Origin: UBA965 sp040396955
GTDB taxonomy: Bacteria > Chloroflexota > Chloroflexia > Chloroflexales > Roseiflexaceae
Length of the DNA stretch: 64,000 bases
Reading direction: 5' to 3'
NCBI GenBank assembly: GCA_040396955.1
Contig: JBBAWX010000006.1
Span: 62,001 to 126,000 of the forward strand
Made by a program: the position numbers and the translations under genes. Shown piece by piece: positions 50,505-58,766 of this stretch. Within the stretch, counting starts at the first letter, position 1. Every line of letters starts with the position of its first letter. The notes under the pieces were generated by a model. The model saw nothing but the letters and a program-made list of their open reading frames with translations. It was not told the DNA's origin and made no database searches.

Positions 50505-51568
50505 ACGATTACGCTGATGTGGAACTGCTTACTCGGGCCGTGCAGATTGACAGCCCCTCCACACACGAAGCCGAAGTCGCACAGTTCTTGGCAAGTGCCA
50601 TGCACGATCGTGGCATCCCCAGCACCATTGACCGCGTCGGCAACGTGATTGGTCGCCTCGGCACGCATGGCCCCGAGATTGCCCTCCTCGGGCACATCGA
50701 CACAGCTCCCGGGCACGTGCCGGTGCGCATCCACGATGGCAAGCTCTACGGACGCGGCAGTGTCGATGCCAAAGGTCCTTTTGTCACATTCATCTGTGCT
50801 GCCACCCGATTGGCACAGCGGGGCGAGCTCCCCTTTCGCCTGACGCTGATTGGCGCCGTCGAAGAAGAGTACGCCACCTCGCGTGGGGCACACTTTGTGG
50901 CGCAACGCTCCCATCCCCAGGCCTGTATCATCGGTGAGCCGAGCGGCTGGGACCGCGTCACACTCGGCTACAAAGGGCGCGTGCTCCTTACGGTGAGCAC
51001 CAGTCAGCCGAGTGCGCATAGTGCTGGCCCAGAGCCCTCCGCACCAGAGCGGTGCATGGCGGTTTGGCACCGCATTCAGCACTACTGTGCCGATTTCAAT
51101 GCCGCACGCCCACGCCTCTTCGACCAACTCATGCCCTCGTTGCGCCAGATCGCATCCCACAGCGATGGCATCACCGATACCGCTCACGCCACTGTTGGTC
51201 TGCGCCTCCCCGCAGATCTCTCGCCCCATGTAGTGATGCACCAGATTGGGGCCTTGGGCGATGCACAGACCACCATGCTCTTTCGTGATGCCTGTGCGAC
51301 CTGGCAATCACCACGCAACGATCCCTGCGCTACAGCACTCATCAGTAGCATTCGCCAACAGGGTGGGCAACCCGGCTATCTGCTCAAAACCGGCACCGCC
51401 GACATGAACGTCGTGGCCCCGCGCTGGCGCTGCCCCATCGTGGCCTACGGCCCCGGTGATTCTAGCCTCGATCATACTCCGGAGGAGCACATCGAGCTCG
51501 ACGAATTCGCCCAAGCCATCGCCGTGCTGACACAGGCCCTGCCCGTGCTCGCAACTCGCCTCGGCTAA
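50501..51568 (+). CDS. lysK: LysK: LysW-lysine/ornithine hydrolase
   Basis: A 355-residue M20 zinc peptidase-like enzyme that releases the finished lysine or ornithine from LysW. Metal motifs in order: LLGHIDTAPG, GRGSVDAKGPF, the catalytic Glu pair in GAVEEEYATSRG, IIGEPSGW and the final His region near HTPEEHIELDEF. It is the last gene of the unit and is followed by a hairpin. Confidence 0.92.
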   Translation: MNDYADVELLTRAVQIDSPSTHEAEVAQFLASAMHDRGIPSTIDRVGNVIGRLGTHGPEIALLGHIDTAPGHVPVRIHDGKLYGRGSVDAKGPFVTFICAATRLAQRGELPFRLTLIGAVEEEYATSRGAHFVAQRSHPQACIIGEPSGWDRVTLGYKGRVLLTVSTSQPSAHSAGPEPSAPERCMAVWHRIQHYCADFNAARPRLFDQLMPSLRQIASHSDGITDTAHATVGLRLPADLSPHVVMHQIGALGDAQTTMLFRDACATWQSPRNDPCATALISSIRQQGGQPGYLLKTGTADMNVVAPRWRCPIVAYGPGDSSLDHTPEEHIELDEFAQAIAVLTQALPVLATRLG

Positions 51569-51576
51569 CACGCCAC

Positions 51577-51603
51577 CCCCCACTGATAGCAAGGCAGTGG
51601 GGG
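51577..51603. terminator. Hairpin between lysK and convergent SMR gene
   Basis: A 9-bp stem (51577-51585 with 51595-51603) around a 9-base loop, in the 54-base gap between two convergent stops. GC-rich but without a T-run; likely a bidirectional 3' end element. Confidence 0.5.
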
Positions 51604-51622
51604 AGGGCACCGATGAGTCACG

Positions 51623-51928
51623 CTACCAGGCGTAGACGATGACCCCCAGCATGATCAACACAAAATACTTCCACTGCGACCGGGCTACCGCTTCATCAAA
51701 AAACATCCAGCCAAATACCGGCGCAATAATATACGACAAAGACGAGCCAATGTAGACCATGCCAACCCCCAAATCACGGGCAGCCAACATGGTACACGGC
51801 ACCGCCAAACAAAACAGTGTCAAGCCGATAATCAACCACTTCAGCGCTTTGTGAGTGCTGTAGCGCTTATAAAACAACTGCCCGAGCACCGCAAAAAGCA
51901 CGCTCCCCAAGAGAAAAATCCATGCCAT
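51623..51928 (-). CDS. SMR-sized membrane transporter subunit (EmrE/ArnE-like)
   Basis: A 101-residue protein made of four hydrophobic helices. The YIGSSLSYIIAPVFGWMFFDEAVARSQWKYFVLIMLGVIV part matches the helices 3-4 pattern of SMR and ArnE/ArnF proteins (in parts, around residues 58-98). The membrane Glu of EmrE helix 1 is not present (LLGSVLFAVLGQLFYK), so it is not a typical drug/proton antiporter. AAGGAGG precedes the ATG. 12 bases after a second half-size protein; the two probably form a pair. Confidence 0.72.
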   Translation of the reverse strand: MAWIFLLGSVLFAVLGQLFYKRYSTHKALKWLIIGLTLFCLAVPCTMLAARDLGVGMVYIGSSLSYIIAPVFGWMFFDEAVARSQWKYFVLIMLGVIVYAW

Positions 51929-51940
51929 GTGCGTTCCTCC

Positions 51941-52324
51941 TTATGCTTCGCGCACCAGCGATACGACACCAAGCACCACCAAGGCGACGCCAACAAGGTG
52001 TTGCATGGTGACCGGCTCACCATAGTAGTACGACAACGCAACAATGCTGGGGAAAAGCAAGGCTGATGAGGCATAGGCAATTCCAAGCGGATAGCGTTTG
52101 TGAATAATCCCCCATACCACGAAACGGCCCACATTCAGCGCCAAAACCGCCACGTATACCGCCCCAATGACGATAATTTCGTGGAGCGCATAACTCGTCG
52201 AAAACTTCACAAGCCCTGCGATTACCAGTTGAATAACAATGTTGATGGCGGTTAGTCCGACCAGTACCGCTTTGCCACGCGGCGTTGATACCAGAGAAAT
52301 GTCGGGTGATGATGGTGTTTGCAT
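51941..52324 (-). CDS. SMR-sized membrane transporter subunit (second of pair)
   Basis: A 127-residue four-helix protein with a 17-residue polar N-terminal lead. YPLGIAYASSALLFPSIVAL and the following GEPVTMQHLVGVALVVLGV match helices 3-4 of the SMR/EamA half unit. It starts 3 bases after the stop of the GT-C-like gene and is followed by its partner 12 bases on. The arrangement (GT-C enzyme plus two half-size DMT subunits) mirrors ArnT plus ArnE/ArnF, which suggests a lipid-linked sugar flippase; inference. Confidence 0.7.
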   Translation of the reverse strand: MQTPSSPDISLVSTPRGKAVLVGLTAINIVIQLVIAGLVKFSTSYALHEIIVIGAVYVAVLALNVGRFVVWGIIHKRYPLGIAYASSALLFPSIVALSYYYGEPVTMQHLVGVALVVLGVVSLVREA

Positions 52325-52327
52325 GAT

Positions 52328-53899
52328 TTATTTGCGGCGCTCCATAATCATGTAGCCAGGCAAAAGTGTAAAATTGGGCACAGGCCGATACTGCTCACGC
52401 AGGTACTCGTACATCATACTATGGGTATTGCGAAAGCGCCGCTCTTCCGCACCGTCGAGCCCCTCTTTTTTTAGCAAGACTGCGGCTGGCTTTGCGTCTT
52501 CGAGACGCTCAATTTCACGTTGCTGAAAGGCCTCATCTCGTGGCCAAATGGCGTATATCTCCCATACCGGCGAACGCGTATTGAGGATGGAATAGGCTCC
52601 TGGCCAAAACGGCGCAATGTAGACATGCCCACCTGGCTGCAAATACTGATCACCGAAGTGCTGGATGAGGTCGATTTCATCGGCGACAACTCCTGGTATA
52701 GAAATGTCGTCGTCATTGATACGCACCACCCGACATTCCACCGTGTACCGACATTCCCACCATGGCTGCGCTGGCACCATCACCAACACACTCACCACCA
52801 CGATCCCACTCAAGGCCAGCCAACGCCGCCAGCGGTGCCAATCCACCGCCAATGCGATCCAGGCCAACACCACCAACAATACACCCTGAGTAAGATGCGC
52901 TAAATCGGCCCGCGACAACACATATGTGATATAGGGAGGGATCATGCCCACACTGGCCAATACGATGGGATTGGGGGCCACACGTTGCCAACTCCGCCAC
53001 CACAACCACCCAAGCCAGATGGGGCCAGCAATGACAAAGCCCGTAAACAATAATCCGACCAACCAGCCATAGGCATTGTCAACCCATGCCACACTCCACA
53101 CCCATGGATACGGCAGCGGAATATTGGCCGTTTCACGTTGCCAAAAACCAACCACCATGTGCTCCCAGTATTGAGCGCCGAACGCCGGCTGTGCCATAGC
53201 AAATCCGAGCAATGGCAAAACACCAATGCCCACTCCGACAATTCCGTCACAGAACCACACCACCACCTGCCGCCAATCACGCCGGCGTAACAGCCACGAA
53301 ACGGCCACCACAAGCATGCCAAAGACAAAAAAAGCGACATGCTTGCGCATGTCACCGACCAAAATGGTAGCCAACCCGTAGAGGATGCCCATCCCCAATA
53401 CAAAACCAGTCCAGTGAGCGTACCGTTGCATGACGGTCAGTGCGGCGACAGCGACGACCACAATCATCATATCGGGCATACGGTAGGCGGGCCATGCCCA
53501 CAACGAGATGACCAGCGATACAATCGGGATAGCCCAGAGTGACAACGCAGTGCGGCGAAACAGCAACAGCGCACTCATCAGCACCACGATCTGCATGGTG
53601 GCAAGACCAAAGCGCAAGGCGAGGAGCCCCGTGTCGCCCCATGCCACCATCCCGAGCGCCAACCAGAGATAACGACCAACATCGTACGCAAAAAAATCAC
53701 GAATCGGTACATCCCCCTGCAGAATGCGTTGTACACCGTACCAGAGAAATCCCTCATCCCACAACGAAAATCCCGTTGCTCCTTGAAGCACAAACATCCA
53801 CCAGGTCACCAAACCGCTGACCCCGATACTTGTCCCCCACCACACTCGGCGTTGGAATCGTTGCTGTATCAATGCACTTCTTCCCGTGTCGTAATGCAT
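52328..53899 (-). CDS. GT-C fold glycosyltransferase-like membrane protein
   Basis: A 523-residue protein with about 11 helices and a C-terminal soluble domain (about 405-523). The first outer loop has SLWDEGFLWYGVQRILQGD, with the D-E pair expected of lipid-sugar dependent GT-C enzymes (PMT/ArnT), then RDFFAYDVGRYLW. The C-terminal part reads as an extracytoplasmic alpha/beta domain (VYIAPFWPGAYSILNTRSP). Likely transfers a sugar from a polyprenyl phosphate carrier. No ribosome-binding site precedes the ATG; a TTG at 53872 with GGGAAGAA upstream is a possible alternative. First gene of a three-gene unit. Confidence 0.72.
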   Translation of the reverse strand: MHYDTGRSALIQQRFQRRVWWGTSIGVSGLVTWWMFVLQGATGFSLWDEGFLWYGVQRILQGDVPIRDFFAYDVGRYLWLALGMVAWGDTGLLALRFGLATMQIVVLMSALLLFRRTALSLWAIPIVSLVISLWAWPAYRMPDMMIVVVAVAALTVMQRYAHWTGFVLGMGILYGLATILVGDMRKHVAFFVFGMLVVAVSWLLRRRDWRQVVVWFCDGIVGVGIGVLPLLGFAMAQPAFGAQYWEHMVVGFWQRETANIPLPYPWVWSVAWVDNAYGWLVGLLFTGFVIAGPIWLGWLWWRSWQRVAPNPIVLASVGMIPPYITYVLSRADLAHLTQGVLLVVLAWIALAVDWHRWRRWLALSGIVVVSVLVMVPAQPWWECRYTVECRVVRINDDDISIPGVVADEIDLIQHFGDQYLQPGGHVYIAPFWPGAYSILNTRSPVWEIYAIWPRDEAFQQREIERLEDAKPAAVLLKKEGLDGAEERRFRNTHSMMYEYLREQYRPVPNFTLLPGYMIMERRK

Positions 53900-53970
53900 A
53901 GAGATGCGCTACGACACACAAAAGCCTGCGGTCTCCTGCAGGCACGGTCTTTGTCCCTCTTATTGTGCAC

Positions 53971-53999
53971 AGCATACCAAATATTTCACACAATCACAA
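53971..53999 (-). promoter_or_regulatory. Promoter of the GT-C/SMR unit
   Basis: On the minus strand TTGTGA (53999-53994), 17-base spacer and TATGCT (53976-53971) preceded by TGG, an extended -10. The predicted leader of about 65 bases contains a 6-bp hairpin (53924-53929 with 53938-53943). Confidence 0.5.
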
Positions 54000-54011
54000 C
54001 AATTTCTTGAT

Positions 54012-55634
54012 CTAGGGCACACATGTAACTTGATAGACGACAATCGTCGCCCCACGCCAAATCGGATGAGATTTCATAGTGGCAGCATGATGATCACGGC
54101 AGTACTGTTCCAACCATGGGAGCATGAAGGGTTGCGCAATCACGGCCAGCCCAGTGGTCGAACGCAACGCCGCATCGATGTCAAACCCCCGTCGCACTTC
54201 CTCATACGCCACCGATGTCGGCTGAATCGCCGCCAGCGACAACGAATAGATGGGCACATGCACCACATCATCGCGCAGTTGCCGAATCGGATACACCATT
54301 TCATACTCCAGTGCACCGCCCCATACCACTATCGGGCGGATTGAGATTTCATGGAGGTCATACCACAACGCCGCCCCATGGGCAGTATATGTCTGCGAAC
54401 GCTTGGTGATTTGCGGGAGACCGTGCCACATCCCCAATGCGATACAGAGCACCAACACCCCTTGCATCCAGCGGCGTTGCGCCCATGTAGTCGTTGGTAT
54501 TACGACCAACACCAAAAACACGCCCGTTACCAACAATGGATAGACCACGCGCCCAGGTGCAACACGCCCCAAGAGACCGAGGCCTATCACTCCCACAATC
54601 AAGGCGGCAAATACCGCCCACGACTGCGGTTGGCGACACATCATCACCAATCCGAGCCCCGTACACAACAACCATGGGGCAACCGCCACCAGCATGCGCA
54701 CATTCTGCGTAATGATGACCGGAGCCACTGCCCAGTCAAATCGGGGCAACACCGCAATAATGGCACGTAACGCATCCACATCCATCAACGGCCCCGGAAT
54801 CAAAAACCGACTCCGAATCAATTGCATGTCGTTGGCATACCATCCCTGGGTCGCCAAAACCTGCGGATACTGCTCAAAGTACAACGCCGCATTGTTGTTG
54901 AAAATCGGCTGGTAGAGGCGGTACAAGGTCTCAAACTGGCGTAATTCGGGGGTCAACTGGTACGCCCACCAGTTGATAATCAAGGAACCCAGCATGCACC
55001 CTAGCAGACCTACGCCCACCCAGCGCAAACGCCGATCCGCCCAAAACCGGCGCCACGGCAACCATGGCACCACACACATCACCACAGCCAACCAGCCAAA
55101 TGTACGCACCCACATCCCCGTCACACCAAACACCACCACAACCACCAACAGCCATGGTGTCGGTCGTACCAGGTACTGCCGGATGGCAAGGACCATAACC
55201 AATGACAATAATATTGCATGCACGGTGAACTGTGGGAACAGCAACGACTCCACCACGACTGCAACCACCAGCACCAGCACCAGCCATGCGGGGGCCGCAC
55301 TGCGTAAGCCGAAGTACGTCAATCCCCAGGTATATGCCAACATGATGAGCACGGTCACCCAAGCATAGGCGTAGAGGTGATTGATGCTCGGTAATTGAAA
55401 GAGTATCCAACCCCAGATTACATTCGAATACACAATAAACGGGCTCGCCTCGGCATATTGACCGAAGCCATGCACCCGCATGGCCATGCCCACATCATCG
55501 TTGGTGGCGTACATCGGCTCAAACCATCGAAACGCCCCCCACACCAACGCAAGACTCCATCCTGACGCCAACCAAAATCGCCAGGAGGTGATTATCGTTT
55601 GTTTCAACCACAAAATCGGGGCAGTTACTCGCAT
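54012..55634 (-). CDS. Large polytopic membrane protein, GT-C-like, unknown function
   Basis: A 540-residue protein with 11-12 hydrophobic helices and a short soluble C terminus. The first outer loop carries FEPMYATNDDVGMAMRVHG, with an Asp-Asp pair placed as in GT-C glycosyltransferases, but I do not recognise the family. Starts are uncertain: TTG at 55655 or ATG at 55634. It follows the sugar operon by about 56 bases and ends 112 bases before the start of the GT-C/SMR unit, so it may be the last gene of the operon upstream or a single gene. Confidence 0.65.
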   Translation of the reverse strand: MRVTAPILWLKQTIITSWRFWLASGWSLALVWGAFRWFEPMYATNDDVGMAMRVHGFGQYAEASPFIVYSNVIWGWILFQLPSINHLYAYAWVTVLIMLAYTWGLTYFGLRSAAPAWLVLVLVVAVVVESLLFPQFTVHAILLSLVMVLAIRQYLVRPTPWLLVVVVVFGVTGMWVRTFGWLAVVMCVVPWLPWRRFWADRRLRWVGVGLLGCMLGSLIINWWAYQLTPELRQFETLYRLYQPIFNNNAALYFEQYPQVLATQGWYANDMQLIRSRFLIPGPLMDVDALRAIIAVLPRFDWAVAPVIITQNVRMLVAVAPWLLCTGLGLVMMCRQPQSWAVFAALIVGVIGLGLLGRVAPGRVVYPLLVTGVFLVLVVIPTTTWAQRRWMQGVLVLCIALGMWHGLPQITKRSQTYTAHGAALWYDLHEISIRPIVVWGGALEYEMVYPIRQLRDDVVHVPIYSLSLAAIQPTSVAYEEVRRGFDIDAALRSTTGLAVIAQPFMLPWLEQYCRDHHAATMKSHPIWRGATIVVYQVTCVP

Positions 55635-55690
55635 ACCACGCAGACTCTCTCGCAATCACATCCCACGTCTGCGTCAGTATAGCATAGCCA

Positions 55691-56524
55691 CTATTGGCCA
55701 CCCCACAGATCGAGGCGCTCCCCCAACTGCAACACCCGATACGGCTGACGAATATCACGGGCACACTGTTCGAAATAATCCGGTGAGACCGTATTAAAGG
55801 CAAACATGTCGTAATGACATGGCACCACCACTCCCATGCCCACCTGATTTGCCAACATCACTGCCTCTCGGCCATCGAGGTTGCCAGCCACGCGCCGCTC
55901 GGGCACATTGCCGTTGATGGGCAACAAACCACAATCAATCTGCCACCGACCCAGCTCTGCCACCAATTCCGGATACCACAACGTATCACCGCTGTGGTAG
56001 ATGGTTACACCACCCACTTCAATCACCAACCCAATATAACGCTCATGACCGTGAGCATCGGTTTCACGCGCGTTGTGGGCTGCTGGCACCACATGCAAAC
56101 GAAACGGCCCGTGTTGCCACGGCGTACCACGGCGTAGCCCTACAATCGGTATTCCCGCCCCAAGACGCTCTCGGGCAACATCTACGTTTGCCGCACTACA
56201 CGCGAGTGGCACGCCACCGAGTGGCACAATCGTCTCTGCATCAAGGTGATCGGTGTGATTGTGACTCGAGGTCACCAACGACACCATCGACAGCAACGCC
56301 GGATCAATCACGCGCACACTGATGCGCTCGTGTGGTTTATCGGTGGCGGCGTATTTATGGGTCAGCGAATCCGACAAATACGGGTCCACCGCAATACACA
56401 CTCCGGCAAAGTGGATGAGGTAGCCACTCTGCCCCAACCACCACAACGACACCCCGTATTGCCGCGCCATGGTTGCCCGTATATCTGCAAGCAACACCTC
56501 ATCACGCTGCAACGGCACAATCAT
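55691..56524 (-). CDS. UlaG-like metallo-beta-lactamase-fold hydrolase
   Basis: A 277-residue zinc/manganese hydrolase. LWWLGQSGYLIHFAGVCIAVDP starts the fold (residues about 28-50), SSHNHTDHLD is the HxHxDH metal motif, VVPAAHNA and YHSGDTLWYPE give the next ligands, and PCHYDMFAFNT the last. The closest known type is L-ascorbate-6-phosphate lactonase UlaG, so ring opening of a sugar lactone is plausible given the sugar dehydrogenases upstream. Overlaps the oxidoreductase gene by 4 bases (ATGA). Confidence 0.87.
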   Translation of the reverse strand: MIVPLQRDEVLLADIRATMARQYGVSLWWLGQSGYLIHFAGVCIAVDPYLSDSLTHKYAATDKPHERISVRVIDPALLSMVSLVTSSHNHTDHLDAETIVPLGGVPLACSAANVDVARERLGAGIPIVGLRRGTPWQHGPFRLHVVPAAHNARETDAHGHERYIGLVIEVGGVTIYHSGDTLWYPELVAELGRWQIDCGLLPINGNVPERRVAGNLDGREAVMLANQVGMGVVVPCHYDMFAFNTVSPDYFEQCARDIRQPYRVLQLGERLDLWGGQ

Positions 56525-57717
56525 CGGCTCACCCGTTGCTCAAGGGCACCCGTCTGCTTATGGCGTAGAATCAGCTTTTTGGCACCATCGGGCATCAATT
56601 CTTCTTTGATCAACAAGTAGTGCTCATCAAAATCACGCCGTACCGACACATGAGGCACGCCCTCGCGGCCCCGCCACTCTTGGAGGAGGACCGGCTCCCA
56701 ACGCTTTGATTGCATCGACGCATAGGCCGCATCCATAATCGCATTGACCACGTAGCCGTCATAAAACGTCTCCATGGGGGCGCGGCCCGCATCGTGCGCA
56801 TCGAGCATGTCTTGGAACATGGCGGTATAGCCCAATGCTGCCACTTCATCGCCAACCGGGAAGAGCCAGCCGCGGTCACTTTCGGCCTTCTCTGCCACAT
56901 ACCCGTTTTGCCCGTTTGCAGTAAACATCTCGAACCCGGTACGCAGCCAGTGATTGAGCCAAATGGTGCCCTCGGTACCCGCCACCTCATCGCGCAAATC
57001 CATGCCGCCGCGGAATGACCAACTGACTTCAAACTGCCCCATGGCGCCGTTTTCGTAGCGCACCATGCCCACCGCATGATCTTCGGCCTCGATGGGGTGC
57101 ACCTGGGTGTCAGCCCAGCACATCACCTCGACGGGGCGAATGTCTTTGCCGATGAAATTACGCGCGATTTCGATGCAGTGGCAGCCCATGTCGATGATGG
57201 CACCGCCTCCCGATTGCGCTTTATCCCAAAACCAAGCGCTATGCGGCCCAGGGTGTGTCTCGCGCGAACGCGCCCACAACACCGTGCCCACGGCCCCGGC
57301 CTGCACCGACGCCAGTGCTTTCAGCGTTTTCGGGGTATAACACAAATCCTCCAGATACCCGTGAAACACGCCGGCTTGCTCCACGGCTTGGAGCATCCGG
57401 TAGGCCTCTGCAGCCGTACGCCCCAACGGCTTGGTGCACAAGATGCCCTTGCCTGCGGCCACGGCAGCCATGACGGCTTCTTCGTGCAGGTGATTGGGCA
57501 AACCGATGACCACCAATTCGGTCGTCGGGTCGTTGATGGCCGCCAGCATGTCGGTGGTGGCATGCGGCACGTTGAATTCTTGGGCAAATGCAGCCACACT
57601 GGCCGGATTGCGGGAATAGACCGCAGTCACCCGATCACGGCTCCGCCCACTTTGGAGCGTCAGCGTATAAAATCGCCCGATAAGGCCCGTACCAAGCATT
57701 GTGATGTTCATCTGCAT
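56521..57717 (-). CDS. Gfo/Idh/MocA family oxidoreductase (operon copy A)
   Basis: A 398-residue NAD(P)-dependent sugar oxidoreductase. N-terminal Rossmann motif TMLGTGLIGRFYTL, the VVIGLPNHLHEEAV strand and the catalytic segment CTKPLGRTAAEAY (K of the EKP-like motif) are visible, and GCHCIEIARNFIG places the conserved His-x-x-Asp-like helix as His-x-x-Glu. The C-terminal half is the beta-sheet domain with AGTEGTIWLN. AAGGAGA precedes the ATG. One of three relatives in this operon, but not closely similar to the others. Confidence 0.88.
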   Translation of the reverse strand: MQMNITMLGTGLIGRFYTLTLQSGRSRDRVTAVYSRNPASVAAFAQEFNVPHATTDMLAAINDPTTELVVIGLPNHLHEEAVMAAVAAGKGILCTKPLGRTAAEAYRMLQAVEQAGVFHGYLEDLCYTPKTLKALASVQAGAVGTVLWARSRETHPGPHSAWFWDKAQSGGGAIIDMGCHCIEIARNFIGKDIRPVEVMCWADTQVHPIEAEDHAVGMVRYENGAMGQFEVSWSFRGGMDLRDEVAGTEGTIWLNHWLRTGFEMFTANGQNGYVAEKAESDRGWLFPVGDEVAALGYTAMFQDMLDAHDAGRAPMETFYDGYVVNAIMDAAYASMQSKRWEPVLLQEWRGREGVPHVSVRRDFDEHYLLIKEELMPDGAKKLILRHKQTGALEQRVSR

Positions 57718-57734
57718 TCTTCTCCTTTCACCGG

Positions 57735-58766
57735 CTACAGCGTTTCACGCACCTGCTTGACCCCCGCCACCATATTTACCAACTTGCGTTTAGCCGCCCA
57801 GCGTGCGGTCTGACTCAGGCCACAATCCGGGGCAAACGCCAATCGATCGGCAGGAGCATAGGCCAGACAGGCGCGGACGCGCTGGGCGATATCGGCCGGT
57901 GTCTCAATGAAATAGCTCTTGACGTCGACCACCCCCACTGCCACATCGTAGTGCTCTGCCAGCGTGCCGATGATGGCGAGCTCCGCAAACTCACGGCTCG
58001 CCATTTCGAGGTGCATTTCGTCGACCGTCATGCGCAAAAACGCCGGAAACATTGGTGCATACTGCCGTGGTCCAACCGCCCGCCCCTTGAAATTACCGAA
58101 ACAGAGATGTGTCGACAGTCGGGTCTGCCCGACCACCGGCGCCACCGTACGATTGAAGATGTCCACGAAGCGCTCGGTGTCTTCTTTGTAGGCATAACAG
58201 CTCATCGACGGCTCATCGACCGTCAATTCTTGGCATCCTGCTGCCACCAACGCCACCAGCTCGGCCTGCACAATCGGCAACAGGGCCTCGGTAATCGCAT
58301 AGCGATCCGGGTAATCGGCATTGGGAATGAGGCGCCCACTCAACGTATACGGCCCCGGCACACTCGCCTTGAGGGTGGGGCCCTGCGCCGGTGCGAGTGC
58401 TTTGAGACGCAGAAATTCCTCGACGACCCCCAAGCCGTGCGGCGCTTCCAGCGGCCCCGTAATCAGATGCTTGCCGCGCTGATCGTGGGCCGGTGGGCCG
58501 TACCGCCGCGCCCCTTCGTCTTCACGGGCAATGCCCTGCACATACCCATAAAACGACAAGTTGAAATCAAGCCGGGTCTGTTCGCCATCAGTGATGACAT
58601 CGAGCCCCGCCTGTAGTTGATCTTGGATGGCGACCATGGCCGCGTCGCGTTGCATTTCGGCAATATCGTCACGCCCAAAATCCTCCAGATGGAGCACCGC
58701 ATGCTCCAGCCAGGCCGGAAATGGGTAGCTCCCCACGACCGTGGTGCGCAGTGGTTGAGATTTCAT
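57735..58766 (-). CDS. MetE C-terminal-like (cobalamin-independent methionine synthase II family) zinc protein
   Basis: A 343-residue TIM-barrel protein related to the zinc half of MetE. It starts with TTVVGSYPFPAWL; zinc ligands are visible as His and Cys in STHLCFGN, Glu in DEMHLEMASRE and Cys in FAPDCGL; DEPSM is the conserved loop. It lacks the N-terminal half of MetE, so it is not a full methionine synthase. Such short relatives act in other thiol or methyl transfers or have unknown roles. Finding it inside a sugar operon (1-base TAATG overlap with the SIS gene) suggests a job on a modified sugar; inference only. Confidence 0.8.
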   Translation of the reverse strand: MKSQPLRTTVVGSYPFPAWLEHAVLHLEDFGRDDIAEMQRDAAMVAIQDQLQAGLDVITDGEQTRLDFNLSFYGYVQGIAREDEGARRYGPPAHDQRGKHLITGPLEAPHGLGVVEEFLRLKALAPAQGPTLKASVPGPYTLSGRLIPNADYPDRYAITEALLPIVQAELVALVAAGCQELTVDEPSMSCYAYKEDTERFVDIFNRTVAPVVGQTRLSTHLCFGNFKGRAVGPRQYAPMFPAFLRMTVDEMHLEMASREFAELAIIGTLAEHYDVAVGVVDVKSYFIETPADIAQRVRACLAYAPADRLAFAPDCGLSQTARWAAKRKLVNMVAGVKQVRETL

